64,000 nt of DNA from Arcobacter sp. (GTDB taxonomy: Bacteria; Campylobacterota; Campylobacteria; Campylobacterales; Arcobacteraceae): positions 178,541 through 242,540 of the forward strand of contig PKUK01000008.1 in assembly GCA_002869535.1 (NCBI GenBank). The letters are read 5' to 3'. How positions within the stretch are numbered: position 1 is the first letter of the stretch; every line of letters starts with the position of its first letter. Made by a program: the position numbers and the translations under genes. The notes below the pieces were generated by a model, which ran no database searches, was not told the DNA's origin, and saw nothing but the letters and a program-made list of their open reading frames with translations. Below are positions 8,627 to 17,701 of the stretch, one piece after another.

Positions 8627-9496
8627 TTAAGAAATATCTATTTGAACTTTTATTTTTGTAAGGTTTTTAGGAATTACTTTTAGTCCATATCTTGCTATAA
8701 AAAACATAGCTACAATCATTGCACGAGCTGAGTTATCACCACCTGCTTGTGCATTTTTTATCAAAGCTTCTTTAAAATTTGTATACTTACCTAAAAGATG
8801 TATAACTCCACCAAAAGCTTCGTCAATCCCACACGCTGGACCAAATTTTCTTATGGCATCAAAGGTTTCATCTTCTATTGAATATAAACCTTCGTTAACA
8901 TATTTTTGTATAGTTGTTGAAAACTCATCTTTTCTCTCTTTTATTGCTTCCATCATCTCTATATTATCTAAAACATCAACTAAAACTTTGGCAAAAAATT
9001 TGGCACCTTCTACAACAATTGAAGAGTTGTGTGTTGCTCTTACAAATTTTTCTACATTTTGAAAAAATTGGTTTTTAGTTTTACTTATAAGTAATAAAGG
9101 TGCAATTCTTCCAATAACAGAGATATCTGTAGATGAGGAACCACAAGGAATAGCTTTGTTTGCATTTAGATTTTCTAAAGTAGTTTTTGTAGCTCCATCA
9201 ATATAACCATCATATTTCTCCATTTTTTCTTTCCAAAAATGGATATATTGTTCTAGGTCAAAATTATCATTTTCAATTATGTATTGATATAAAAAATATA
9301 ATTGGTCTCCATAATGCGTAAACTCACCAGCTTTTTTGCCTTTATGCCAAAGAGAACAAGCATTATTTAACTCTTCCCAATTAGTAGGTAAATTCTTCAG
9401 TTCTTTTTCGTCATATATCCAATGAGACCCTAAACAATATGAATCAGCAATTAAAGAGCCTAATACAAGCTCTTTTGCCTTTCTTTTATCAAACAT
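8627..9496 (-). CDS. ADP-ribosylglycohydrolase-family protein
   Basis: The 289-residue all-helical protein has the family landmarks: GSLIADSYCLGSHWIYDE at the N-terminus, a central HNS segment, and the C-terminal metal-binding AGGDNSARAM. Members remove ADP-ribose from proteins or small molecules using two Mg ions, although the first acidic motif here is less canonical than in DraG. It may process other ADP-ribosylated substrates. It is 12 bases downstream of a J-domain gene on the same strand, so the pair is probably an operon. Confidence 0.8.
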   Translation of the reverse strand: MFDKRKAKELVLGSLIADSYCLGSHWIYDEKELKNLPTNWEELNNACSLWHKGKKAGEFTHYGDQLYFLYQYIIENDNFDLEQYIHFWKEKMEKYDGYIDGATKTTLENLNANKAIPCGSSSTDISVIGRIAPLLLISKTKNQFFQNVEKFVRATHNSSIVVEGAKFFAKVLVDVLDNIEMMEAIKERKDEFSTTIQKYVNEGLYSIEDETFDAIRKFGPACGIDEAFGGVIHLLGKYTNFKEALIKNAQAGGDNSARAMIVAMFFIARYGLKVIPKNLTKIKVQIDIS

Positions 9497-9508
9497 TTTA
9501 GTTTCCTT

Positions 9509-9775
9509 TTACCTATTCCAATTTTTATAATTAGTAAATGATGGATATTGTTCTAAAAATTCCTCTTTTTCAAAAGAAAATTTATAGTTCTCAACGTAAG
9601 TTTTCAAAAGATTATATGCTTCATTTATCTCTCGAAACTTTTCATCACTTCCATCCACAGCGTCAGGATGATACTTTTTTGACAGTTTTAAATAGTTTTT
9701 TTTTAAACTCTTTTGATCAAGTTTAGTCAATATCCCTAAACTGTCAACTGCATTTTGAAATTCTTCATAGTCCAT
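9509..9775 (-). CDS. small J-domain protein
   Basis: The 88-residue protein is little more than one J domain: residues 3-62 with the diagnostic HPD (in KKYHPDAVDG) and EINEAYNLL. J domains stimulate Hsp70 ATPase, so it likely recruits DnaK to some client. It lacks the Gly/Phe and zinc regions of DnaJ itself. It is first in a pair with the ADP-ribosylglycohydrolase gene. Confidence 0.85.
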   Translation of the reverse strand: MDYEEFQNAVDSLGILTKLDQKSLKKNYLKLSKKYHPDAVDGSDEKFREINEAYNLLKTYVENYKFSFEKEEFLEQYPSFTNYKNWNR

Positions 9776-10047
9776 TATATTATCCTAAATATTATAATAA
9801 TACCAAAAAAATTTAAATACTCATATAAATAATATTACTATCTTATAATTTAATTACTTATTAAGACAAAAAATCTCACACTTTAAAAATAATAAAAAAA
9901 TTTAGTCACAAAGACAGCTATTCTGACTTTCAAGTTATAATTAGAAAAATATAATTTTATTTTTTATTTGATAGACTTATTCTTAATAAGACAAACAAAT
10001 AAAAAAAGATATACTTCAAAATAAATTTACAAGGATTAATATTTTTT

Positions 10048-10518
10048 ATGGGTAATATAGACTACTTTTTTTCTAGACTAATTCGATTTTCGATACTTTT
10101 TTTTATACTTTATCTAATATTTACTAACTTTGGTACTTTTTTAATAGTTATCTCTGTTATAGCTGTATTGATATTCTTTTTTATTTATACAAAAGTTAAA
10201 AAAATAAAAGAACAGGCAAGAACGCAAGGCTTCGAGTTTCATTTTAATGGAAGAAACTTTAAACAAGGCAATAATCAAGGTTTTAAATTTAACTATGAAG
10301 ATTTTCAAAATGGCAATTTTAAAGCTCAGCCATCACATAATGAAGTTCAAAAAGCAAAAGATTTTTTTGGATTTACAAGTGAGCCCACACGAGAAGAGAT
10401 AAAAAAAAGATATAAAGAACTAGCTAAAAAGTATCATCCAGATATAAATAACCATGGAGATGATTTAATGCAGGAATTAAATCATCATAAAGATGTTCTT
10501 TTAAATATTTATAAATAG
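10048..10518 (+). CDS. membrane-anchored J-domain protein
   Basis: Two adjacent hydrophobic segments (about residues 12-28 and 30-47) anchor the 156-residue protein. A Gly/Asn/Phe-rich linker (75-105) follows and a C-terminal J domain (about 108-155) carries HPD in KYHPDINNHG. The C-terminal J domain with an N-terminal anchor is the reverse of classical DnaJ and suggests DnaK recruitment at the inner membrane. The 272-base gap upstream holds AT-rich DNA with a small inverted repeat (CTTATT-CTT-AATAAG near 9977) that could be a control site. Confidence 0.8.
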   Translation: MGNIDYFFSRLIRFSILFFILYLIFTNFGTFLIVISVIAVLIFFFIYTKVKKIKEQARTQGFEFHFNGRNFKQGNNQGFKFNYEDFQNGNFKAQPSHNEVQKAKDFFGFTSEPTREEIKKRYKELAKKYHPDINNHGDDLMQELNHHKDVLLNIYK

Positions 10519-10519
10519 T

Positions 10520-10798
10520 TTAAAGAATAGGTAAATTGTGTCTTTTTAAGACTAAGCCATCATAATATTTTTGAAAAGTTACATAAGCTTCACAAGAGAG
10601 TGAACTTGTGTATAACTCTTCACTATCCCACTCTTCATAAATTAAAAATTCATCATCACAATCATCAGATTTGTAAACTTCAAAATAAATACAACCCTTC
10701 ATATCTAATAATGAATTTTTCAAATTGTATAGCTTTTTTTCTAAATCTTTCTCTTTAGTTTTTCTTGCCAAATAGATTGTCTGTTTTATAATACTCAA
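10520..10798 (-). CDS. antibiotic biosynthesis monooxygenase-fold (ABM) protein
   Basis: The 92-residue protein has the ferredoxin-like ABM pattern: IYLARKTKEKDLEKKL, DMKGCIYFEVYKSDD, FLIYEEWDS, and an F-x-x-Y end. Members are small dimeric oxygenases or quinol-binding proteins; the substrate is unknown. A TTG at 10798 is chosen because AGGAG lies six bases upstream. A longer frame starting at 10831 would place that RBS inside the gene. It is downstream of a tautomerase-fold gene on the same strand. Confidence 0.75.
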   Translation of the reverse strand: MSIIKQTIYLARKTKEKDLEKKLYNLKNSLLDMKGCIYFEVYKSDDCDDEFLIYEEWDSEELYTSSLSCEAYVTFQKYYDGLVLKRHNLPIL

Positions 10799-10849
10799 TA
10801 TTTCTCCTAAATTAAAAAAGAAATGTATCAAATATATGATTAAGATAAC

Positions 10850-11242
10850 TTAAGCTAAAGGATCTTCACCACTCTCCCAAGAGGATAAATACTTTTCAAT
10901 TAGATGAAAATCTTCACCCTCATGTTGAGTAAAAGTGATATATTGATTGCTATTTGGTATGTTAAACTCTTCACTTACAATACTCATATAAACCAAAGCT
11001 AACTCTCTTCTTTGTTCCATTGTTCGTCCTTGCCTAATATCTAAATTCATTAAGCAAACCTCTTCTCCCATCTCAACTCTACCAATGGATAAATTAAAAG
11101 GTTCATACTCTCTAATAGATATGGCTATATGGTAAGTTTGAGTATCCATGATTCTTGAAAAAGAATCTCTTATTTTTTTACAAAAACTTTTTTTACTTTG
11201 ATCATCTATTTTTTTATTAATTTCAAACTGTAAGTGTGGCAT
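10850..11242 (-). CDS. tautomerase/MIF-superfamily protein
   Basis: The product starts MPHLQFEIN, so after Met removal Pro becomes the N-terminal residue, the catalytic base of the tautomerase superfamily. Two beta-alpha-beta units follow over 130 residues, the size of the 5-carboxymethyl-2-hydroxymuconate isomerase/MIF-like branch. It probably interconverts keto and enol forms of a small acid. AAGGAG stands before the ATG. It is followed 51 bases later by the ABM gene. Confidence 0.7.
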   Translation of the reverse strand: MPHLQFEINKKIDDQSKKSFCKKIRDSFSRIMDTQTYHIAISIREYEPFNLSIGRVEMGEEVCLMNLDIRQGRTMEQRRELALVYMSIVSEEFNIPNSNQYITFTQHEGEDFHLIEKYLSSWESGEDPLA

Positions 11243-11336
11243 ATCAATCTCCTTAGTTTATAAAATTCTTACCAAATTATCTTTATATACAACTTTTATA
11301 TAATTGTAATGTGCTATAATCTCACAAAGGATGTAT

Positions 11337-12416
11337 ATGCAAGAAATAAGCCAAAATATTAAAAACTTGAAAATCCTTTATGTAGAAGATGACCCAGAAG
11401 TTAGACAAAGACTTGAAAATCTACTTAAAAAAATTTCAGATTTTGTAGAAGTAGCCCAAGATGGTGAAGAAGCTTTCTTAAAAATTCAAGAGAATTTTGA
11501 AAATGAAACACCTTATGAGCTTATTATTACTGATCTTAATATGCCAAAATTAAATGGTATAGATATGGTTAAAAAAGTTAAATTACTTGATGATGATATT
11601 CCTATTATTTTAACAACAGCAGACAATGAAAAAGAGACCTTTTTAGAGTCTATTGAATTGGGAGTTTCTGCATATATTGTAAAACCTATAAATGTTGCAA
11701 AACTTTTTGAAAATATAAAAAAGATTGCACAAAAAATATATTACAAAAACCAATTTTATAAAAAACAAAAAGAGTTAGAGACCTATACAAATATAATAGA
11801 AAGTGTTGCCGTAATATCAAAAACTGATTTAAATGGTATCATAACTTATGTAGATGATGCTTTTTGTGAAGTTAGTGGATATACAAAAGAAGAACTTATT
11901 GGTCAAAATCATAATATAGTAAGACACCCAGAAAACCCAAAAGAGGTATATAAAAACCTCTGGGATACTATTCAAAGTGGCCAAAACTGGGAAGGAAAAG
12001 TTAGAAATATAGACAAACAAGGAAATCCTTGGTACGCAAAATCAACTATTTTCCCAATATTTGATGATAAAAATGAAAATATAATTGAATACATAGCTAT
12101 TAGATTTATCATAACAGATGAATATGAAGAGAAAAGAGAACTAGCTTCACGGTTAATAAAAAATACAGTAACACATAAAAGTACAGTAAAAGATAACGAA
12201 ACATTAAAAAATCAACTTATTTCTCAAAATGAGATAATAACTTCATTAAAAGAAAAAATAGAAAAAATATCAATCCAAAAACAAAAACTTTTATCCCAAC
12301 TAAATGAATATGAAGATAATATTATCTACAAAAGTGGTGATAAAATGGAAATTTTAAAGAAAAAAAGTGAAGAGATAGCTTTAAAAAACAAAATAATTGA
12401 AAAACAAAAAAATTAA
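11337..12416 (+). CDS. response regulator with PAS domain, interrupted by an in-frame TAA
   Basis: Residues 8-130 form a receiver domain: acidic pair in YVEDDPEV, phospho-acceptor Asp in LIITDLNMP, Thr in LTTAD and Lys in IVKPIN. A PAS domain follows (about 145-270; GYTKEELIGQNHNIVRHP, Aer-like) and then a coiled coil. No output domain is seen, so it may act through protein contacts or redox sensing. The frame ends at TAA 12414-12416, but the coiled coil continues in the same frame to TAA 12588-12590, ending KKGFFG. The complete protein would thus be about 417 residues, with one nonsense codon. ATG 11337 is preferred to 11331 because AAAGGA then has proper spacing. Confidence 0.85.
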   Translation: MQEISQNIKNLKILYVEDDPEVRQRLENLLKKISDFVEVAQDGEEAFLKIQENFENETPYELIITDLNMPKLNGIDMVKKVKLLDDDIPIILTTADNEKETFLESIELGVSAYIVKPINVAKLFENIKKIAQKIYYKNQFYKKQKELETYTNIIESVAVISKTDLNGIITYVDDAFCEVSGYTKEELIGQNHNIVRHPENPKEVYKNLWDTIQSGQNWEGKVRNIDKQGNPWYAKSTIFPIFDDKNENIIEYIAIRFIITDEYEEKRELASRLIKNTVTHKSTVKDNETLKNQLISQNEIITSLKEKIEKISIQKQKLLSQLNEYEDNIIYKSGDKMEILKKKSEEIALKNKIIEKQKN

Positions 12417-12590
12417 AAAAACAAACTTTTAGGAAAAATAGAAGAACTAGAACATATTCTTGAAATAAAAGAAAATGCAGTAGATACTTGCCGTGAGAAC
12501 ATAACAAAATATAAAATAGAACTTGGAAAACTAAAAAGAACTAAAAATGACCAAGAAGATAAAGATGAAAAAAAAGGCTTTTTTGGATAA
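12417..12590 (+). pseudogene. C-terminal coiled-coil remainder of the response regulator-PAS gene
   Basis: Directly after the TAA at 12414-12416 the same frame stays open for 57 codons, reading KNKLLGKIEELEHILE and so on, with heptad spacing matching the preceding coiled coil and ending KKGFFG. No start codon or RBS of its own is evident. It is best read as the tail of the preceding gene cut off by one nonsense codon. Confidence 0.7.
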
Positions 12591-12655
12591 AACCTTATTA
12601 CTTTAATACATAGAGAATACACAAAAAAACTTTATAATTAAGCCAAAGGAATAAT

Positions 12656-13237
12656 ATGAAATATTTTATACTTATTTTGGCAGTTATTACACTGTTGTAT
12701 GCAGCATCATTTTCAAAAGATGATTCAATCAAACATAAAACCTATCCTGAAAATAGCAAAAGTGCTTATTTTGCAGGAGGATGTTTTTGGGGAGTTGAGT
12801 ACCACTTTGAAAAACAAATAGGCGTTTTGGATGCCATTAGTGGCTATATGGGTGGTACAGTTGAAAATCCTGATTATTATGGTGTAGTTCGTGGAAATAC
12901 AGGTCATCTAGAGAGTGTTCGAGTTGTCTATGACCCTAGTAAAACAAGCTTTGAAAAACTTGCCAAACTCTTTTTTGAGATTCATGATATGGAGCAAACA
13001 AATGGACAAGGTCCAGATATAGGAAGTCAATATCTCTCTGCAATTTTTTACAATGATGAAAAAGAGAAACAAACCGCACAAGAACTTATAGAAATACTAA
13101 CTCAAAAAGGATACAAAGTAGCAACTTCACTTAAAAAAGCGGATAAGTTTTATAGCGCAGAAGGATATCATCAAGATTATTATCAAAGAAAAGGTTCCTT
13201 GCCCTACTGTCATGTTTATAAAAAGATTTTTGATTAA
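12656..13237 (+). CDS. msrA: peptide methionine sulfoxide reductase A, exported form
   Basis: MsrA reduces the S-epimer of methionine sulfoxide in oxidised proteins. The catalytic cysteine is in AGGCFWGVEY (about residue 43), and GYMGG, NPDYYGV and HLESVRVVYDP follow in the usual order. An N-terminal hydrophobic stretch (residues 2-17) looks like a signal peptide or anchor, so it probably works in the periplasm, using thiols supplied there. Length 193 fits. AAAGGAAT precedes the ATG. It lies 65 bases after the response regulator remnant. Confidence 0.93.
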   Translation: MKYFILILAVITLLYAASFSKDDSIKHKTYPENSKSAYFAGGCFWGVEYHFEKQIGVLDAISGYMGGTVENPDYYGVVRGNTGHLESVRVVYDPSKTSFEKLAKLFFEIHDMEQTNGQGPDIGSQYLSAIFYNDEKEKQTAQELIEILTQKGYKVATSLKKADKFYSAEGYHQDYYQRKGSLPYCHVYKKIFD

Positions 13238-13267
13238 CTAAAATACTAAAAAATTAAAAAACTTTTT

Positions 13268-13387
13268 AAATCATTAGATTTTAAAATAGTTCAAGGCGAA
13301 AATATCAAAATTTGAGGAGCATACTAAAGTATGTGACGAATGTTTTTATATTTTCAACGCAGAAATATGAAGAAAAATGATGATTAA
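13268..13387. repeat. imperfect palindromic intergenic element (REP-like)
   Basis: About 120 bases form an imperfect palindrome centred on GCATACTAAAGTATGT (13319-13334). The arms contain GCGAAAATATCAAAA on the left and the near-complement of TTTTTATATTTTCAACGC on the right, with AATCAT/ATGATT-like ends. It has no coding frame. It lies between msrA and the uvrC promoter. The structure suggests a dispersed repeat or a structured RNA, but only one copy is visible in the window. Confidence 0.5.
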
Positions 13388-13409
13388 AAAAGCTTTTGAA
13401 AAGGTTTTT

Positions 13410-13418
13410 TGGTATAAT
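13410..13418 (+). promoter_or_regulatory. uvrC promoter, probably leaderless
   Basis: An extended -10 (TTGG then TATAAT at 13413-13418) ends seven bases before the likely uvrC ATG at 13426. Transcription would start at or within a base or two of the A of ATG, giving a leaderless mRNA. No ribosome-binding site is present in between. Confidence 0.6.
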
Positions 13419-13425
13419 CCCACTT

Positions 13426-15258
13426 ATGAACCTAGAAGAAAAACTCAAACAACTCCCTTCTGATGCAGGAGTATACCAATACTTTGATGAAGCTGGACAT
13501 CTTTTATATGTAGGAAAAGCAAAAGTTCTAAAAAATAGAGTTAAATCTTACTTTAAATTTACCCCTCAACTTAGGCCTTCTGAAAAACTAGGTCCTAGAA
13601 TTTTCAAAATGATTAGTGAAGTAAAATCCTGTGAATGGATTGTAGTACCAAATGAACACGATGCACTAATTTTAGAAAATTCTCTTATTAAACAGTTAAA
13701 ACCAAAATATAATATTCTTCTTCGTGATGATAAAACCTATCCTTATATTTATGTGGACTTAAATGAGGATTTTCCAAGATTAGAGATTACAAGAAAAGTT
13801 TTAAAAGGTGCCAATATAAAATATTTTGGTCCATATTCAAGTGGAGCAAGGGATATTTTAGACTCTATTTATGAGACTTTTCCACTTGTACAAAAAAAAG
13901 CTTGCATAAAAGGTAAAGAGGCTTGCCTTTTTTTCCAAATCAAAAAATGCTTAGCACCTTGTGAAAATAGAATTACAAAAGAAGAGTATGCAAAAATTTT
14001 AAATAACTCTATGGAGTACATCTACAACAAATCAAAACTGCTAACAAAACTAAAACTAAAAATGCAAGAGTACTCAAATGATTTTCGTTTTGAAGAGGCT
14101 ATGAAGATAAGAGATAGAATCAAAACTATAGAAAAATCAGAAATAAAAACAGGTATGGATTTAGCAACAAATGAAAATCTTGATATTTTTGCTATCAAAA
14201 ATTCTAAAACTAAAGCAGTGATTGTAAGAATGTTTATACGAGATGGGAAGCTAGCCTCTTCATCCCATGACTTTTTAAAAGTTACTCTTGAAGATAATGA
14301 AGATTTTGATTTTAATGAAGCGTATAAAAGAACACTAATAAACTACTATTCAAATGAGATGCCAATAATCCCAAAAGAGATCTTACTTGCTAATGAAATA
14401 GATGAAGTAGAAGATATGGAAGAGTTTCTAAAAACAAAATTTTCTAAAAAAATAAATATTATTAATCCAAAAGTTGGAAAGAAAAAAGACTTGATGCAGA
14501 TAGCTTTAAATAACTGTGACGAGCTTTTAAGAATAGATAGTGCAAAAAGTTCCAATACACTTTATGAAGAGATACAAAAGCTATTTAATTTGAGTCAAAC
14601 TCCTTTAAGAGTAGAAAGCTTTGATAACTCACATATGATGGGGCAAGCTACTGTTGGAGCTATGGTTGTTTGGGATAATGACAAGTTTATAAAAAGTGAT
14701 TTTAGACACTACAACTTAGAATCCCACGATGAATATTCACAAATGAGAGAAATGCTTATAAGAAGAGTCGAAAGCTTCGATAAAAACCCAGCACCTGATT
14801 TGTGGATAATAGATGGTGGTTCAACATTACTTAAACTAGCCTACGATATCGTCCAATCAGTTGGAGTTAACCTTGATATTATTGCAATTGCAAAGGAAAA
14901 GATTGATTTTAAAGCTCACCGGGCAAAAGGAGCAGCAAAAGATATTGTTCACTTTAAAAAAGAAGGAGAGTTTACATCAATAAAACTTCTAACATCGGAT
15001 AAAAGATTACATTTTGTACAAAGACAAAGGGATGAAGCTCACAGATTTGTTATAAACTACCATAAAAAACAAAAAAGAGCAGAAGATAAACAAATCTCAC
15101 TTTTAAATATAAAAGGTATTGGAGAAGCTAAGGTTAAAAAATTACTTCTTTATTTTGGAACTTTTGAAAATATAAAATCTGCCACTATTGAAAATCTCAA
15201 AGAGGTTTTAAATGAAAAAGATAGTATTCTAATATCAAATCATTTTAATCAAAACTAA
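13426..15258 (+). CDS. uvrC: excinuclease ABC subunit C
   Basis: UvrC makes both incisions around bulky DNA lesions in nucleotide excision repair after UvrA/UvrB loading. From N to C: GIY-YIG nuclease (AGVYQYFD, LYVGKAKVLKNRV, residues 10-100), a cysteine pair region with CLFFQIKKCLAPC, UVR motif (FRFEEAMKIRDRIKTIEK, about 205-222), RNase H-like second nuclease (FDNSHMMGQATVGAMVV, LWIIDGG), and a helix-hairpin-helix at the end (NIKGIGEAKVKKLL). The ATG at 13426 (610 residues) is chosen over an upstream TTG at 13396 because that region contains the -10 element. Confidence 0.95.
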   Translation: MNLEEKLKQLPSDAGVYQYFDEAGHLLYVGKAKVLKNRVKSYFKFTPQLRPSEKLGPRIFKMISEVKSCEWIVVPNEHDALILENSLIKQLKPKYNILLRDDKTYPYIYVDLNEDFPRLEITRKVLKGANIKYFGPYSSGARDILDSIYETFPLVQKKACIKGKEACLFFQIKKCLAPCENRITKEEYAKILNNSMEYIYNKSKLLTKLKLKMQEYSNDFRFEEAMKIRDRIKTIEKSEIKTGMDLATNENLDIFAIKNSKTKAVIVRMFIRDGKLASSSHDFLKVTLEDNEDFDFNEAYKRTLINYYSNEMPIIPKEILLANEIDEVEDMEEFLKTKFSKKINIINPKVGKKKDLMQIALNNCDELLRIDSAKSSNTLYEEIQKLFNLSQTPLRVESFDNSHMMGQATVGAMVVWDNDKFIKSDFRHYNLESHDEYSQMREMLIRRVESFDKNPAPDLWIIDGGSTLLKLAYDIVQSVGVNLDIIAIAKEKIDFKAHRAKGAAKDIVHFKKEGEFTSIKLLTSDKRLHFVQRQRDEAHRFVINYHKKQKRAEDKQISLLNIKGIGEAKVKKLLLYFGTFENIKSATIENLKEVLNEKDSILISNHFNQN

Positions 15259-15276
15259 AATAACAAGGTTACGTTA

Positions 15277-16299
15277 TTGTCTAAAATAATTATAAACAAA
15301 AAAAATTATTTTCATAATTTAAGTATAATTTAAAGTAAAGCTGGCTCAAAAGATAAGGTTGCTGTAGTGTTAAAAGATAATGCATACGGACATGGACTTA
15401 TAGAAATAGCATCAATGGCGAAAGAGTTTGGTATAAAAAAAGCTGTCGTAAAAAACCTTAAAGAAGCATTAAAAATCAAAGATTATTTTGAAAAGATTTT
15501 AATTTTATCAGATAATAATATTACTACTTATTCACATACTTTTCACATTGTTGTTAATGATATTAAAAAAATATATCAACTCCCCGAGAATACGAACGTT
15601 CATCTTAAAATTGACACAGGTATGCATAGAAATGGTATATCTAAAAATCAACTTAAAGAGGCTATTCAAGGGCTTTCTAGCCAAAACTTAAACTTAACTG
15701 GAGTCATGACTCATCATAGAAGTGCAGATAAACTTTCTTGTGAATATTATTGGCAAAGAAGTGAATTTAAGCTTATAAAAGAAGAAGTAATAAAGATATG
15801 TGAACAACTTTTTTTACCCCTACCTATGTTCCATTCTTGTAACTCTGCTGCACTATTTAGAACAGCAAATTTTGATGATGATTTTGCTAGAGCTGGAATA
15901 GCAACTTATGGATATATAGAAAATGATTTAGCCTTTGATAAGATAGATTTAAGACCAGTTTTATCACTTTGGGGTGAAAAAATATCAACAAGAGTTCTTA
16001 AGAAAAATCAAGCTATTGGATATGGTGGAACATATAAAGCTTACAAAAATGTGACAGTTTCAACATATGATATAGGTTATGGAGATGGTTTTTTAAGAAT
16101 TAATGAAAATCAACACTACCAAACTCCAAAAGGATATAAAGTATTAGGAAGAGTCTCAATGGATAGTTTATCACTTGATAGTGATGATGAAAAAGTTTGT
16201 ATTTTTGATGATGCAAAACCATTAGCTAAAATACATAATACAATTTCTTATGAAATAATTACAACCTTAAGTACTGAATTAGAAAGGGAGATAAAATGA
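15277..16299 (+). pseudogene. alr: alanine racemase with an in-frame TAA near the N-terminus
   Basis: Alr converts L- to D-alanine with PLP to feed Ddl and peptidoglycan. A TTG at 15277 with AAGG eight bases upstream starts SKIIINKKNYFHNLSII, the normal N-terminus. TAA at 15331-15333 then interrupts, and the same frame goes on [21 protein letters not shown]. The PLP lysine is in [10 protein letters not shown]; the C-terminal domain has GYGGTY and GYGDGF with the catalytic Tyr in GYG, and RVSMD. Without the N-terminus only a GTG at 15367 remains, which lacks the first barrel strand. Either a base error, suppressed nonsense, or a dead gene. Its end overlaps the Sel1 gene by four bases. Confidence 0.85.
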
Positions 16300-16949
16300 T
16301 TAAATATATACTATTGATTTTTTTAACTATTAGTTTAGCTGCACAAGAAGATATTTCACAAAGCAATGAAAACAATAAAATGGCACAACAAATAAAAGAT
16401 TATCAAGAAGCTGCACTTAATGATGATCCAGAAGCTTACTTTCAACTAGGAAAGATTTATTTTGAGGGTAAATACGTTTTTAAAGACTATTTAAAAGCCT
16501 TAGAGTATTTTAGTGCTGCTTCATATTTAGGGCATATACAAGGGACATATAATCTAGGACTTCTTTATCTAAGTCAAAGAACACCATTTCATGATGCAAA
16601 AAGAGCTTTATCATACTTTCTAGAACTTGCAAGAAAGGGTCATGCTCCATCACAAAATAGAGTTGGCATGTATCTAACAGCAGGTATAATTTTAGAAAAA
16701 GATTTCAAAGAAGCTGTAAAATGGTATGAAGCCTCTTCAAAACAAGGTTATATAAATGCCCAATGTAATTTGGCTTTTATGTATGCATCAGGAAAAGGTG
16801 TTTGGCAAAATATGGGTAGAGCACATGCCTTTGCAAAACCTGGATATAAAAAAGGATACAAGCTTTGTGTAAAAGTTTGGGAAGATTTTGATTTAGATAA
16901 ATATCCTGAGGATAAAGGCTTTAAATTTAAATTTTATAATGAACCTTAA
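16296..16949 (+). CDS. secreted Sel1-repeat protein
   Basis: A signal peptide (residues 1-16, ending SLAAQ) leads into three or four Sel1-type TPR-like repeats (for example [50 protein letters not shown]). Such alpha-solenoids mediate protein-protein contacts in the periplasm. 217 residues. It overlaps the end of alr by four bases, so it is translated from the same mRNA, and it is convergent with the CinA-like gene, sharing four bases at the 3' end. Specific partner unknown. Confidence 0.85.
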   Translation: MIKYILLIFLTISLAAQEDISQSNENNKMAQQIKDYQEAALNDDPEAYFQLGKIYFEGKYVFKDYLKALEYFSAASYLGHIQGTYNLGLLYLSQRTPFHDAKRALSYFLELARKGHAPSQNRVGMYLTAGIILEKDFKEAVKWYEASSKQGYINAQCNLAFMYASGKGVWQNMGRAHAFAKPGYKKGYKLCVKVWEDFDLDKYPEDKGFKFKFYNEP

Positions 16950-17701
16950 TCCACATCTTTTAATTCATACTCTATTTTTTGTTTATCCAAAAACAGTGTA
17001 AACATCGAGAAATCATCATCTAACTTTTTCTTATCTTTTGAGGATAGTGATAAAACAACTTTTCTTTTATTATCAATAATTTTAGGTAAAGATGATAACT
17101 CAACTTCATTTGAAATTTTTTTCATAATATCAATTAAGTCATTTTCTCCACAAATAGCTGTTAATGTTAATCTAAATTTTTCTATATCATTTTTTTTATA
17201 GTATTTATCAAGTGCTTCTATAATCATACTTTGACTCATAGTTGGAAAACCTGGGGTAAAGAAGAATCTATTTTCTAAATAAAATCCTGGGACATTATTT
17301 ACTACATTTTTTAAAAGCTTTGCATTAATTGGTAGATGTGCCATCTCAATCCTATGAGGATAAGCTTCATCTTTAAACTGCTTTATAATTAACTCTTTTG
17401 CTTTCTCATGATACTCTGTTTGTCCATCTGTAAAAACTTCAGCAGCTATTTGTCTAGTATAATCATCAGGAGTAGCTCCAATGCCACCAAAACAAAACAT
17501 TACGCTAGTTTTATCAGCTTTTATAAGTCTAAAGATGTTTTTCATCAAGTTTGTATCATCTTCAATAACAAAAGATGCTTTATGTGTCCAACCTCTTTTA
17601 AGAAGTTGTTCATTTAAAAAAGAGAAATGGGCATCTTTTCTCCGCCCATTTAAAAGCTCAGTTCCAATAATAACTGAGTAAAAGTTAAAATCTTTTTGCA
17701 T
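16946..17701 (-). CDS. CinA-like molybdopterin-binding-fold protein
   Basis: The N-terminal ~170 residues match the MoCF/CinA N-terminal domain: SVIIGTELLNGRRKDAHF, MFCFGGIGATPDDYT and VNNVPGFYLENRFFFTPGFP. The second CinA domain (nicotinamide nucleotide amidase) is missing; instead a short unrelated C-terminus follows, total 251 residues. Stand-alone copies of this kind are common, and a nucleotide-pyrophosphatase role is possible but not shown. It is one base away from, or overlapping, the start of the upstream kinase gene, implying an operon. Confidence 0.8.
   Translation of the reverse strand: MQKDFNFYSVIIGTELLNGRRKDAHFSFLNEQLLKRGWTHKASFVIEDDTNLMKNIFRLIKADKTSVMFCFGGIGATPDDYTRQIAAEVFTDGQTEYHEKAKELIIKQFKDEAYPHRIEMAHLPINAKLLKNVVNNVPGFYLENRFFFTPGFPTMSQSMIIEALDKYYKKNDIEKFRLTLTAICGENDLIDIMKKISNEVELSSLPKIIDNKRKVVLSLSSKDKKKLDDDFSMFTLFLDKQKIEYELKDVD

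Noticed and set aside
8612-8636. A terminator between the convergent DsbA-like and ADP-ribosylglycohydrolase genes
   Set aside because: Only a 7-bp A/T stem (TATTTCT/AGAAATA) with no T run; too weak to report.
15367-16299. A naturally short alanine racemase starting at GTG 15367
   Set aside because: The missing N-terminal strand is encoded directly upstream in the same frame behind a good ribosome-binding site, so a nonsense codon is the better explanation.
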